A stretch of 64,000 nt of DNA from Astropecten irregularis (Eukaryota > Echinodermata > Asteroidea > Paxillosida > Astropectinidae), in contig OZ020262.1 of NCBI GenBank assembly GCA_963971285.1, positions 7,880,745-7,944,744 of the forward strand, written 5' to 3'. Shown piece after piece: positions 1 to 11,524 of this stretch (its first letter is position 1; each line of letters starts with the position of its first letter). A program made the position numbers and the translations under genes. Under the pieces are notes generated by a model. The model saw only the letters and a list, made by a program, of their open reading frames with translations, was not told the DNA's origin and searched no databases.

Positions 1-27
1 ATTGTGTTTGTAACAGTGTTGTAGTGG

Positions 28-200
28 AGTCCTCAGATCCGAGTACAGAGTACTCCGAGTACTTCAGGGTCCGAGTACTGGGCCGAGTCCGAGTACATTG
101 CTGCCGAGTCCAAGTCCTAAGTATCAAGTCCGAGTACATTCAAGGCCGAGTACAGGGCCGAGTCCGAGTACCAAAGTTCGAGTCCCGGGCCGAGTACATG
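28..200. repeat. GAGTAC/GAGTCC low-order repeat, copy 1
   Basis: Irregular tandem words GAGTAC, GAGTCC and GGCCGAGTCC. The same words, in the same orientation, recur at 768-945, so the two may be parts of one element. The small open frame through it is repeat translation, not a gene. Confidence 0.75.
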
Positions 201-767
201 CACAAAACCAATGCACAGTACCAACAAATGCAGTTCATGACAGTCGTGTGTAAAAAATCTCTTCATTACACAACACAGTCAGCAGGTAAATTTAAAAGAA
301 ACAAAAACAACTGGCCTTTATCCTCTCTGGACTAAATCACAAGCCAAAAACAATTTGGATCTTAGGGTGAGATCAAAACTCCAGATGTTTTCTTTAAAAA
401 AAAGTGGGCACTGTAAGGGATTGGATATTTGCTGTATCTTCCTTGATATTTTTGCCCATAAATCACAATTTTAATATGTACCGATTGAGAATGTACCATG
501 GACTGTACATGTACATATAGTGCATCATTTTGACCCAACCATAATTGGGCATTGGGCCCGACATCCCAATTCGGGCCGCGCTAACAACTAACTCCACTAC
601 ATGTATCTCTGTGCTCTTTGCACATGCATGCACTCACACTGTACCCAGGGCAAGGAAAGCCTCTAGGCTTGTACATGTTATAATTAAATGGATATCGTGC
701 TACCAAGCTTACGATATGTTCGAGGTTGAGCAATGTCATCGAAGATTTATTTTTTTTTCAGAAATTG

Positions 768-945
768 TCGAGTACTGGGATCGAGTACCGAGTACTTAAC
801 GTCGAGTACGTCCAAAATCCAAGTACATCGGATCGAGTACGGGCCAAGTACATTTTGTTTTCGGGTACTTTTAATCGAGTACGGGCCAAGTACTATGGTG
901 GACTCGAGTTGTACTCGAGTACGAGTACGAGTACGAGTACTACAA
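768..945. repeat. GAGTAC/GAGTCC low-order repeat, copy 2
   Basis: Words TCGAGTAC and GGGCCAAGTAC, ending in a near-pure (CGAGTA)n run at 918-942. Confidence 0.75.
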
Positions 946-1285
946 CACTGGTTTGTAATGACATTTACTATAGCTGTATTTTTGGTTTTCCTTGGTCTTG
1001 CAGACTTGGAAGTCCGCACAGTCATTGGACCTTTGGGGGGCAAACTCCGAGACGCTGGGTACTTTACCCATTTTAAGTCCAGTGGTAAAGTGGCTGGCTT
1101 TTTTCGGTTGATGGTTTTTTTTTTCTGAGGATCGTGATTTTCTTTACAGGGGCATGTTTCAGGAGATCGGACTTTTTTGTGGGGTGGAGGCATTTTTTCG
1201 GATCGGGATTTGTTTTCCTGGGGATTGGGATTCTTTAAGGAAATCCGTATTTTTTTTTTTTTTTTTTTGGGGGGGGGGGAGTTGT

Positions 1286-1399
1286 ATTTTTAAGGGACTT
1301 TTTTGTGAGTGGCTGTTTTTCTGGAGGTATTGGTGCGCAGACCAGTATATGCGCACATTGCCTCCAGAAAAACAGCCCCTCGAAAAAATCCCTTAAAAA
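1286..1399. repeat. palindromic hairpin element
   Basis: Arms pair: TTTTTAAGGGA..GGCTGTTTTTCTGGAGG at the left and CCTCCAGAAAAACAGCC..TCCCTTAAAAA at the right, around a short centre with GCGCA on both sides. Poly-T/poly-G runs sit just to the left (1248-1280). Confidence 0.7.
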
Positions 1400-1514
1400 T
1401 ACCAACCCAGTATTTGGAAACCTTTTTGTAATTGTAATAATATGATAAAGACATTTTATAATGCACAAAACCACACAGTCGCTTACCATTATGATCCCTT
1501 GTCATCGGGGTTTC

Positions 1515-1692
1515 TCTACTCACATATAGGTACCCATTTACTCCTGGGTGAAGAGGGGCAATACGCTACAAAGCGTCTTGCAGAAGGACGGAAGCACTAC
1601 TAGCCCATGGCAGGATTCGAACCCACAATCTGTAGATTGACCACAAGATCTTGAGTACGAGAGACGCCTGACCACTAGGCCACAACACCCAT
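1515..1692 (-). mobile_element. tRNA-derived SINE
   Basis: On the minus strand an A-box-like TGGCCTAGTGGTCAG (1682-1668) and a B-box GGTTCGAATCC (1623-1613) are spaced as in a tRNA, followed by a body with TTGCCCCTCTTCACCCAGG and AAATGGGTACC. A tRNA head plus unrelated body is the SINE arrangement; the head does not fold as an intact tRNA. Confidence 0.7.
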
Positions 1693-2177
1693 ATCTTGCA
1701 CCTGAAGAAGACGTGGTCATTGAGCGCATTGGAGGTGGTTATCATTCTCGTCGAATCGGGTGACGGTAATATTGCTCTCTTTTTTTGGAAACACAAATAT
1801 TGTATGATCCACCTTGCCCTTATATTTGTCAACTTCTCCACTATCTCCAGATCACACTTGGTCCCTCTTTCCTGTCTTATGATTATTTTCCTGTTTTCCT
1901 GTTCTATCTATCTCCATTTCTCCAGATCCTCTCACCCTTTGCTTGTGTCTGTGCTTGCATATTGTTGTTGTCCTCTTGTTTGAGAAAGATCCTGCTAGGA
2001 TCGAAACCTCAGGCCTTCCTTACTCCAAGCATTATGATTCTAATACATGTATCTATTATTACATTTTATTTGTAGACTACGACGAAGTGTTTTTTTCCAA
2101 CCTCCAGCCAATCAACAGCCCGTACCTCAACATACATCCACGTACCAGCACACATTTATTATGTGATAAACAACCTA

Positions 2178-2398
2178 GGACCAATTTCATAGAGCTGCTT
2201 AGCACAAAAATTCGCTAAAAAACAGGATTAACAACCAGATTTCCGTGTGTTGTGTATCACTTGCAATTGTTCTTTGGCTGTTGTTCGCTGACCATGAATA
2301 TCAAATCGAATATTTAATGGTGGTTTGTTTTATTCGGCAAGCCATTTTTGTGCTAAGCAATTTTTGTTGTGCTAAGCAGCTCTATGAAATTGGCCCCT
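2178..2398. mobile_element. MITE with TIR CCAATTTCATAGAGCTGC
   Basis: Left end CCAATTTCATAGAGCTGCTTAG and right end CTAAGCAGCTCTATGAAATTGG are inverted copies; subterminal CTAAGCAA words also invert. No coding capacity. Confidence 0.8.
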
Positions 2399-2865
2399 GT
2401 TTTGGGCGCACGTGAGAGGTATAAGAGAGGGGTGTCGGATCGACCAGCCAATCACAAACTCAACACGTGTGTTGCATAGTGAGAAGGAGGTTCTTTAAGA
2501 TTGGTATCTAAAAACAATCTCAGATAACCTCCATGAAAAAAGACTCGAATTTGATGGTCAACATTTTCAAGGACAGAATTCGACATGACTCAAATTTCGA
2601 GAATCTAAAACAACTTATCTTAAATTCTAGCCTTTTGCCCACATTGAGTCCGTTTTCTGTGGGTCCTGTAGCATTTCTTTTAGATGGGTCTATGTTTGAT
2701 TCGTTCTTTCTTTTAAATGTATAAAGCCTTTTTTGTAAATGTTAAAAGTCTTTTTTGTAGTCAAGTTGATATTATTTAATTTTGTTTCCCATTCAGCAAA
2801 CAGAAGACTACTGATTAATAGCTGTTGAAACTGCACATAGGGCTTTTCCACACAGGCCTATAATG

Positions 2866-2995
2866 AAAATGGGAGACTTTGAAAAACCGGTCTTCAAATC
2901 AACAGCGCATGCGCGCACACATGTAAGCATGCGCATGCTCACAATTGTGTGCGCGTGCTCTGTTGACTTGAAGACCGGTTCTCCAAAGCCCCCAT
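2866..2995. repeat. palindromic element, CAACAGCGCATGC family copy 1
   Basis: GGGAGACTTTG..ACCGGTCTTCAA..TCAACAGCGCATGCG reads back on the right as CTCTGTTGACTTGAAGACCGGT..CCCCATT. Two relatives lie at 19515-19660 and 30893-31039, so this is a dispersed family. Confidence 0.8.
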
Positions 2996-3008
2996 TGTTC
3001 AAGAGCTT

Positions 3009-3214
3009 AATACACGGGTTTACACTTCCAAAAGTGCGCATGCGTGATAGTGCCTCGTTTCGAAGTCGCGATAAAAACCGCAGAAGTGTAAACACGTGTA
3101 TTGTCTACGACAATGGACGGGCTTACACTTCGAAAAGTGCGCATGCGTAGAAGTGCCTCGTTTTGAAGTTGCGATAAAATCCAAGATGGCCTCCGAAGTG
3201 TAAACCCGTGTATA
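3009..3214. mobile_element. MITE with internal duplication
   Basis: Ends TACACGGGTTTACACTTC and GAAGTGTAAACCCGTGTA are inverted. Inside, a block with AAAGTGCGCATGCGT, GTGCCTCGTTT and GCGATAAAA occurs twice in direct order (3028-3105, 3136-3185). Confidence 0.75.
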
Positions 3215-3724
3215 TTTATACGATGCTTCTCCTGGTTTTGGGTAGAGGTCATAAAGGTCAAGTATAGTGTGTTTAACGAAAGACAAATTAATTTATATGG
3301 ACAATTGAAAAAAAGAAAAAAGAATCATGATATCATAGCTCTTTCCACTTTGGAATGGGGAGGTACTTCCTGTTTGACTGGAAGTAGAGGTCACAGAGGT
3401 CAAGCAATGTATAACTAAGAAAGAACTCACTAACGATAAGTTCTGTCGGAATACAGTCATGTGGAAATATTTATATGTACATTTGCTTGTTTTTTTGTTG
3501 GCTTCCCGGATTTTTGTTTGTTCTTTATTTTGGTAACCATCCTGTAATTGGCGATTTGTATTGCTGTAATTGGTCTTGGTTGGTAAATAAATAATTGTCA
3601 TACATGAAATGATTCATTTTTGATGATTTCTTATTTTAATATTTGGATTATTAAATTCAAATCGCTTGATGTCATTGCATTTTGTTTCAATATACAATGT
3701 ACATGTATAACACTTCCTGACTTA

Positions 3725-3845
3725 GGGCCTGTTTGTTTAACTGCGCAGGATCAAGAATACCGCTGATCCGGATCCAATTTTAGCATACCCTGCATAGGAC
3801 TTGGATTCCTAAATCTGGGATCCTTTGCGCTAAACAAACAGGCCC
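3725..3845. mobile_element. MITE with TIR GGCCTGTTTGTTTAAC
   Basis: Left GGCCTGTTTGTTTAACTGCGC and right GCGCTAAACAAACAGGCC are inverted; the centre (GATCCGGATCC) is itself palindromic. Confidence 0.8.
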
Positions 3846-3924
3846 ATATATACTGCAAGTTTCAACCAAATCGGAGTTTGTGTTCGTGTAAAGTTTGCCC
3901 CTTACGGCCCAGCCTGTCACGTAA

Positions 3925-5414
3925 TTTGAGTGGCGCCCTCTATTGATTAAAAAGAAACTGCGGTGGTGTTTTTCGGTCTACAGTACATGCACTATATGCA
4001 TACACCGGCTCGATACGTGGTGTGCGATTTATTTCTGAAAGGTACTTACTTGGTACTTGGTGGTTATCCTCTTGAGAACTCCTCGGGGAAGTATAACTAA
4101 GAGGCTTGGAGAGTGGCATAATTTACTAAATCAATGATTTAAATTTAATGTGGTTTGGGGCATTGATGACATCTTGGGGTAATTTGTTCCATTTTCTGAC
4201 TGTTCTTGGTAAGAAGGATTGCATGTAGACATTGGTTCTTGTAGTGATTTCATTAAATTGGCAGTTGTTCCCCCTCCTTTGTCTGTTGCTTTTCGGTTGC
4301 AGTGCATCCGGTTGAATGTTTACTTTGTTGTTGATGACCTTGTACAGAAATACTAGTTGGTTTAATTCCCTCCTTTCTTCAAGTGATGTCCAGCCCAAGG
4401 TAGCCAACATCTGAGTTACGCTGCTTCTTCTTGAAAAATCCTTGCAGACGAAACGTACAGCTCGCCTCTGGACTCTTTCAAGTGACGAGATGTTTTTGGT
4501 GACATATGGGTTCCAAGCAGTACTCCCATATTCAAGGAGGGGCCTCACCAGGGTGAAATATAACTTCTCTTTGACAGACTTTGAGGCTGGGTAGAAGTTT
4601 CTCATGATGAAGTTGAGGACACGGGTGGCTTTATAGGCTGCGTGTTAAGTCTGGCGGTTCCAACTCAAATTATTCTGGATGATGATACCGAGATAAGTGA
4701 TCTCAGCTTTTACTTCAAGATTTACCCCTGACATGGTGTATGATGGTTTTACCGAGTCTCTTTTTCTGGAGATTCTCATGGTATTGCATTTGCTTGGATT
4801 GAATTTCATACCCCATGTATCTGCCCAGTCAGCCAAGGTATCAAGATCTTTCTGGAATGAATGCTCATCGGATGGAGAATGAATCTTGCGGTACATCAAG
4901 CAGTCATCAGCAAAAAGTCGTGTTGTTCCACCCACAGAGTCGTTGATGTCATTTATGAAGAGTAGAAACAAGTGCGGTCCCAGGACTGTTCCCTGCGGAA
5001 CTCCACTTAATACTTGATGCCACTTGGACGTTTCACCGTTGACCATCACCCGTTGTAGCCTGTCTGTCAGAAATGATTTAATCCAGTTCTGAGTTTTACC
5101 TCTGACTCCATAATACCCAATTTTTTGGATTAGCTTCTTGTGAGGGACGACATCGAAAGCTTTCGAGAAGTCTAATACTACAACATCTGTGGTTATCTGA
5201 TTGTCGAAATTACTGGTCAGATCTTGCATGGTCAAGGAACACAAGTTAGGAGAACATTCGACATGGACAACATGTCCCGGATTTTCTCACTGTTCTTTAG
5301 CTCATGATTAGCATTCCGGCTTCTCATCAATAAAAGATGATTGACGGTGTATACAAAATAATATACTTACACCACCGCAGTTTGTTTTTTAATCAAAAGA
5401 GGGCGCCACTCAAA
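3925..5414. mobile_element. composite element: LINE fragment between inverted MITE ends
   Basis: Left end TGGCGCCCTCTATTGATTAA..AAACTGCGGTGGTG (3930-3967) and right end CACCACCGCAGTTTG..TTAATCAA..GAGGGCGCCA (5370-5409) are inverted. Between them is a reverse transcriptase fragment. A related copy without the RT is at 18178-18337. Most simply, a retroelement landed in a TIR element. Confidence 0.7.
4126..5244 (-). pseudogene. CR1/jockey-like non-LTR reverse transcriptase, truncated, one internal stop
   Basis: Minus-strand frame with the ordered RT motifs: VVLDFSKAFDVV (motif A, catalytic Asp), LSGVPQGTVLGP (motif B), RLFADDCLMY (catalytic FADD), WGMKFNPSKC and ITYLGI. After NRQT a TAA (4647-4645) interrupts the frame, which then goes on as HAAYKATRVLNF..VRPLLEYGSTAWNPY..LERVQRRAVRF to the usual thumb-region end (PRTVRKWNKLP). 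The endonuclease half and first RT motifs are missing, so it is 5'-truncated and dead. Clade is judged from the C-terminal wording only. Confidence 0.9.
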
Positions 5415-5420
5415 AACATG

Positions 5421-6250
5421 TATTATTCGGATTACAGTATTCACCAGGAAAATATTGGTTATACGAGTCTGATATTTTCTGGAGTACAGTATAATTTATC
5501 GGGTTTAATATCGATAAAGAGGTAGCTGTATATCGAACGGATGTAGCTTCGGGATGGGCCTCCACCATTTAGGCCGAGGCCTACCGTTGCTCTTTACAGG
5601 ATACATGTTTCTAAGTTAACAAAAATCTCCCTTTTTCAAGACTGGTAACACAGGCCTAAGTCTGTTACCAACCCTAAAACAACAACAAAAACAAAGTTAC
5701 AAAATAATATGGAGTGAAACACAGACACATGTTTTTGTTTTGTTATGCACGACCAATCAGTAAGTATTTTATAAAAAATCACTATGCAAGTACATGTACT
5801 ACAAGTGTGTATGAATTTGTTAAAGAAATAAAACACAAAAATTATAATGTACAAATAATTTTAAAACGCGATTAGTTACACAAAACCCATACAATTAAAA
5901 GAAAACTCCTAAGTATATTCATCTAATTGAGTAATCTACAATAGTTAATATCAGACATGATTATCATGTACATTTTGTACAATTCGCTGTGTAAACATTT
6001 TAAACGAGGACCAAGCTAAAAAGAAAATTACCATGCAGCAAACAAATATCTTTGTTTTAATTATGTAATTGACGGTTGTCTTCTTCATTGCCAGGCAATG
6101 CAAGATAAGCCCAATCTGTATCCATGTCACACATTTCAAATAGTCCCGAGCATCTTGACTTTATAAGATAATGTACGTGTAGAAATACATGGAGCATTTT
6201 CTATTTAGCACATTGGTTAACAAAGAAAACTATTTACATGCTAGTTAAGT
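5421..6250. other. no gene seen
   Basis: AT-rich, with frequent TACATGTA and simple A/T runs. Short open frames lack family features or splice context. Confidence 0.5.
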
Positions 6251-6253
6251 TCA

Positions 6254-6799
6254 ATTTTGATGGATTTCTTCGCAAGTTCAATTTCACAGACCCCCAAATC
6301 CCCTATAAGTCATACATCGCCCTGGCGTACTTCATTGATGTAGGAGGCTGTTAAAGGTAGTATCATACTTTGGTAAGAGTCAAAACAGAAATGTTCACAG
6401 AATTACGTATAACTTACAGGGTATGAAGATGATGCTACTGTTAAAATTTTCCGCCTGAAATGGTGTATTTATCCAGAAATAAGTAAAACAACGACCGAAA
6501 ATCTTTTTGATCTTTTGAAAGATCAAAAATAAAAGAGAAAAGACTTAAGAAATACTGTGGCCATTTTTCACTGTTTTCTCAAAAAGTGGGCACCGTATGG
6601 GACTGAAATTTTCACAGATGGCTGTGACTGCATCTGTCTTGATATTTTTGCCCATGAATCTGAATTTCTTTGACAAAAACCAATGTATGATACTACCTAA
6701 ATTTTGATCGATTTCTTCGCAGTTCAATTTCACAGACCCCCAAACTTCCCTATAAGTCATGCGTCGCCCTGGCGTGCTTCATCGATGTAGCTGTTAAAA
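6254..6799. mobile_element. MITE family A (AAAGGTAGTATCATAC) copy between 100-bp direct repeats
   Basis: The element runs 6353-6699: left AAAGGTAGTATCATACTTTG, right CAATGTATGATACTACCT. Inside are family landmarks: AACTTACAGGGTATGAAGATG, CAGAAATAAGTAAAACAACG, a palindrome around GATCTTTTGAAAGATC and AAAGTGGGCACCGTATGG. On both sides sits the same ~100-bp sequence (6254-6352 and 6699-6799; TTCAATTTCACAGACCCCCA, CGCCCTGGCGT). Confidence 0.85.
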
Positions 6800-6869
6800 G
6801 TGCGTGTAGATAGGTTGTTACCAGTCCTTTTCATTGGTCTTATCTTGGCTTGTTACAGGTTTACCACAA

Positions 6870-7002
6870 CCATGGAGGAAGTGCTTCCTCCATGCCACAT
6901 CTATGTGGAGTTGCCCATTATGCCTTTTAGAAGTATGTTGGACACAATTGTGTCCGCCATACTTTGAAAAGGCTATATAATGGCAACTCCACATAAATGC
7001 CG
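6870..7002. repeat. two adjacent palindromes
   Basis: CATGGAGGAAGTGCTTCCTCCATG (6870-6893) is a perfect hairpin; next to it TATGTGGAGTTGCC..CCTTTT (from 6903) inverts as AAAAGG..GGCAACTCCACATA. The same core (GTATGG..CCATACTTTGAAA) recurs at 16950-17092. Confidence 0.7.
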
Positions 7003-7009
7003 TATAGGC

Positions 7010-8045
7010 CCAGTATACCAATTACAATGTATTGTCAATTGCTATCCATTCTAACAAAACTGATCGGCACATCTTGCATGAGAGCCCATGAATACAAAGC
7101 ATTACGTCAAGGCCCATCACTTTTTCACAAAATTGGGGTCCATCCTCGGATGTTATAATCTTTCTTGTTCGCGATACCGAATAAACACAATGGATGGTCC
7201 TCCAAGTAAAATGGTTACTTTTTGCAATAAAGATTGCGCTCATAGATAAGAGAGAAACTGATTCCCTTCGGCAGAGTTTAAAAATAAATACGGTACAGCA
7301 GAGAAAGACCGGACCCAGAAACAGCCATTCCACGATCACAATGAAAGCTAGTCACTTTGTCAATCCAACAGCATGACATTTTTATACCAAATTGAAAATC
7401 TTCCATCGTGCTCATACCCTGTGCTATATAGCCATATTATACTTGATGACATAATTCCTACCGTTCCTTATTGTCATGTCTGAGTTGGTTGTCAAATGCT
7501 TCAAGCGACGGGATAAGTTAAGTTTAATTTACCTAGGTTGTAAAGCCACTCATAGCAGAAAACAACTTCTTGTCGTAGGCCTACTTCATAGCCCTTCAAA
7601 AACTTCTCAAAACTACACGTATGGCCTATAACCCCGGCCGGTGCCAATAATATAATTGGTTATATGTTAAACGCTTGGTTTTTACATTGAATGTTCTTAT
7701 TATTAGGAGTTGAACAAGGGCAATGATGTACACAGCGGACGTCCCGTGTTTCAACTAATTGGCGCGTAATTACTGAAAAGATCCAGTATTATCCAGCATG
7801 TTTTGTGTTCAATTGATTTTCTTTTGTGAAGGGGGATGGGGTGGGGGTCGTAAAACAATAAAACCATTATTGTATATATTTTCCTCGTTTTCGGGGCACC
7901 CCCCCCCCCTCCCAATACAATGAATGAGAGGCAGCGGTTCTTGGTGATTCGGAACATTGCTGACAACGCTACAATACAGTGTTAAACATTGCCAAACATT
8001 GGAAAGTACACACACTTGCGTAATGATGAACTCTTTCATCAATTT
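7010..8045. other. no gene seen
   Basis: Unique-looking AT-rich DNA with a poly-C run near 7900. No splice-supported open frame. Confidence 0.45.
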
Positions 8046-8050
8046 TGTGT

Positions 8051-8406
8051 CTAGCCTTTTCACACTATATCTCCTTTTCGATCCGTGTTGAAACCAACCC
8101 GGATCCTTCCCGGTTCAGCCCGGCAAGTTTTTGAACCAGATCAAAGAGATGCAACATTCACACTACACGTTTATGGTGAACCGGCTCATACAACACAGAT
8201 CATGCGTCACACGGCGCAAAATGCAGTTTGGAACCGGGTTGAGATTTTCAACCCTGCTCCCTACCAGGGTTAATTTCGATCCGGCTAGGCCGTCCTACCC
8301 GGGTTGGCTTGGGGTTGAAAATGTACAAGTGTGAAAAGGGTTGAAACAAATCTCGGGGTTCGATCCGGTTCCAACCCTGAGATTTCGGATTGTGTGAAAA
8401 GCCCTG
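8051..8406. mobile_element. MITE with TIR AGCCTTTTCACAC
   Basis: Ends CTAGCCTTTTCACAC and GTGTGAAAAGCCCTGTAG are inverted; the inside is built from GGTTGAAA/CCCGG words (GGTTCGATCCGGTTCC). No coding frame. Confidence 0.75.
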
Positions 8407-8417
8407 TAGAGACCCAA

Positions 8418-8829
8418 CTACATGTACGGTACGTGTTCTTGTAATTGAAAATAAAGATCTTGCACAGATTTCCCTATAAAGTGATGTGTTCTAACAGCTC
8501 CCCAATTTACCCGTAAGGTGTCCAGGAATACGGGGACTTGGTCGTCCTCATTCTGCATGTTGAGCATCGGATTGGCATTGTGGTTGTCATCATTATCCCT
8601 GCTGCCGTGTCCCTGCTCTATCTTTGCTTGCATCTTGGATTAATGTCTCGATGGGTTCTGGTGGGTAGTCCTCCGGATCCTGCCTTTGATGCTTACAAAG
8701 AAGGTGGGACAGGAGGATGTGGTGTAGGGGTGGGGGAGCAGTCATGGGCTGCCAGTGGAGAAATGTCTTGCCCGCGGTGAACAGTCCTCGGATGGCGGCT
8801 CAGATTGTCCCGGCAGGTGTATGATGCCC
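8418..8829 (-). other. GC-richer stretch with fragmentary coding signal, possibly 3' UTR or pseudogene
   Basis: Continues downstream of the 9.0-kb open stretch. Short open pieces occur in different frames on the minus strand (SYTCRDNLSRHPRTVHRGQD.. with a Pro-rich end; HQRQDPEDYPPEPIETLIQD; an Asp/Asn-rich piece ending VPVFLDTLR before GTAAAT). Base composition and the lack of repeats set it apart from neighbours, but no continuous frame exists. Confidence 0.25.
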
Positions 8830-9082
8830 CTACCGCATGCAGTCAAAGCCTTGTTTTCTTGCATCCACTGGCAGGGCTGGTATGGATATACTATCGTCAT
8901 CAATGGATTGATGGAAGAGGAAGACGCCTCTGAAATAGATCTGGAAGTTGAAGGAGGGACCGCAAACGCTCACAAGAATATCTGGTGTGGCTCTGTTGTA
9001 TCCATTGAACGCGAACTGGATAGTACGCCTGTCTAGTCCTGCGTGTATATGTAGGCTTGGAGGGAACGAGATATTTACATGG
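8830..9082 (-). CDS. possible terminal coding exon, unassigned
   Basis: Minus-strand open stretch of 83 codons after an acceptor-like CGTCATCAG (AG at 9084-9083) to TAG at 8832-8830. The peptide (HVNISFPPSLHIHAGLDRR..IQFAFNGYNRATPDI..GPSFNFQIYF) looks like beta-rich protein rather than noise. Its phase (one base completing a codon) would match the phase-2 donor of the 16.4-kb exon, so it could be the last exon of the receptor gene across a ~7-kb intron, but one in three random exons would match. It could equally belong to a separate gene or pseudogene. Confidence 0.25.
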
Positions 9083-9142
9083 CTGATGACGAGTTTTAGC
9101 GGTGTTCAGTTCACCATTCAGGGAATTTCATTGGGATTGTGA

Positions 9143-10090
9143 ACATGTGTGTGACAATCTAAACTGCACGCGTCGCTGAAGATATTAGATGGAGTTTTTA
9201 TATAAACCACTGCTATAATGGTCTTTTGTTGGGCGGGGGTGTCAAGAAGTGAACACACAGGGCGCGGTTTGGACAACCTTTTCAAGAGATTTCCTGGGCA
9301 CGCATGCTCTTATGTAAATGTAGGTAGGCTATAATCTAGAGGCGATTTTTTTTTTTTCTTCTTCTTTTTTTTTCTTTTTGAGTGGTCCCGGGCCGAGAGC
9401 TGAACTCTCGCCGTAGCCATGAGTCTCGCGCGGTTTCGCGAGAGTTGCGTGAAAAAAAGAGAGACAATCACCGCGACTTAGGAAGACTTGGCCCCAAGTC
9501 TAATAGAAAATATAACAAATGTAGGCCTAAAATTCTGGAATTTTAATTTGTTTTCTTCAATTCATATTATGTCATTTTGGACAGGGTCGGCGGCAGAAAA
9601 AAAGTTTTTTTTTCTTCGGTCGGAGCCCAAAATATGAGTCGGTCGGGAAATGAGAACCACAGTAATAAAAAGGGGCGCCCTAATAGAGATGGTTGTAGGC
9701 CGGCCTGTGGTCTACGCAACAAAATAATAATAAAAATACACAAAATCCAATATGCTAGCTATCTGCGAATTTGTCCATAGACTTTTAGTTTATCTTAATT
9801 TGATTGATATTGTAATAGTGAATGAAAAGACTGGACAGTGAGTGTAAGCTTGCTAAATTGTACTACAATTTATTTTGTCACTATTTCAACGGCAGACTTA
9901 TTGCATTATATAATAAGCCTAATGAAAGACATTCTACACAGTCAACCACTGCTAATATAATAATGGATTGAGGGTCTATTCAACATAGAACAATAACATT
10001 CACTGCCTTGAATTCCTCTGAATACAAAGGCCAATGATGGTCTCCTGTTAGATTAAAGGTACAATTTCCACCATGTGGAAAATACTAACC
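9143..10090. other. no gene seen; simple and diverged repeats
   Basis: Contains a poly-T/C tract (9340-9380), a GC-rich hairpin around CTCTCGCC..CGCGAGAG (9400-9446) and a stretch with GGTCGG..AAAAAAAG (9585-9660) resembling the ends of the element at 31035-31378. Confidence 0.45.
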
Positions 10091-10101
10091 ACTGTGTGGG
10101 A

Positions 10102-10205
10102 CACTAGGCACGTTCTCACACACCAAAAAAGCGCGACTATTTGGGTCGCGATTTGGAGCACGACCCAAATAGTCGCGCTTTTTGGTGTGTGAGAACGTAC
10201 CTAGT
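10102..10205. repeat. near-perfect 45-bp-arm palindrome
   Basis: Arms 10102-10147 and 10161-10205 match almost base for base (ACTAGGCACGTTCTCACACA.. and ..GCGCGACTATTTGGGTCG), with a 13-bp loop. Little divergence between arms suggests a recent or structurally maintained hairpin. Confidence 0.9.
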
Positions 10206-11116
10206 GTGGCCACTTTTAAAAGGTTGATGTCAACTTCATCACAGTCTCACTGTGGCTCATGAGGTTCACTTTAATACAAGAGATGAAGCTCCAAAAATTG
10301 AACCTACAGGAAATACTGTCAAAGAAACTGCCAACATAAAAGCGTAAAATACTATAATTTCCAATAATTTCAGTCAATTTTCTTCCTCAGCACTTTGATG
10401 TATTCTCATTACAAAATCTGTGGAAGATGCTTTTAAAGCCGAGTTGTAATTTCCAAATGGCAATTGATTTTATTGTGTACATGTACTGATATGGTGGAAA
10501 ACAAAAATGTCCAACCTAAAATATACACTCTCAATTTCAGCAACAGTGTAAGACCAAGACAGAAGTACACATGTATTGCCCAGTAATGATTACATATTGT
10601 TCTTCTACAACAATAGATTGGTACCAATAGGCATAATTATTGAAACTTCATATCATTTAACTGATTTGCCATGTGTGTATAAAAGTGCATTCTGTTGTTC
10701 ATTTTGGTAAATTGCAAAGTTTAATTCATTTGCATTTGCAGGTGACATGGACATAACATGGAGTGCAAACATGGTGGTCATGTCATTACTGACAATTGCA
10801 CTTAATAATCTTGTAAATGTCCTTGTAGTATTGTGTATACCTGATTCCTCATAGACTTTGAGAAATCTCGATAGTCAGACATGCAATATTTTACCTTCAC
10901 ATTCACATGCAATCAGTTACAGGGGAATTGTATAGCAAGATCATACAACAGAGCAAATCCACAACATTTCAATACTAGTGTCAAGACTGCATACTTAAAT
11001 TTGATTGTAAAACACTCTCTTGAAATTCACTAAGATCTGTGTACATATACCAATACGCGATTACCAAACAAACATGCACATACTGTAATTGAAGTAACAT
11101 TTGCAGGGCAGCTTAA

Positions 11117-11485
11117 TGCAGGCGCGGTTCTACAGGGGGTAGGGTGGAGAGGTGTAGGGGGGGGGGGGGCCCCCCAAAAAAAAAAAAAAAAGAAAAAAAA
11201 AAAATAATAATAATAATAATAACAATTTTGTCTAGCCCCCCCCCCCCCCCCAAAAAATGCCATTAAAAAAAAACGTCTTGAAAATAATGGATTTTTATCA
11301 GTTATTAAGTGTCATTTTATTTACATAAAAAATGAGTTGTGTAGGCTATACATGTTTTTCGAACCCCTAATAAGACATAGCAGAAACGAGTGTTAGAAGA
11401 ACCCAAAATATTGGGTCTTCAAGCCCCCCAAAATATAATGGCTCTTCTAGCCCCCCAAAATGTTGGCTCTAGAACCGCGCCTGGC
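11117..11485. mobile_element. MITE with TIR AGGCGCGGTTCTA
   Basis: Left AGGCGCGGTTCTAC and right CTAGAACCGCGCCTGG are inverted; the middle has C/A/T homopolymer runs and repeated AGCCCCCCAAAA. Confidence 0.75.
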
Positions 11486-11524
11486 TTAATGGCTATATAC
11501 ATGTACATTCATTTTCTTTAGCAA

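Noticed and set aside
8538-8780. Plus-strand frame with a hydrophobic GIVVVIIIPAAVSLLYL segment
   Set aside because: It is the complement of an Asp/Asn-rich minus-strand piece; starts at a non-ATG codon, no splice signals or family match.
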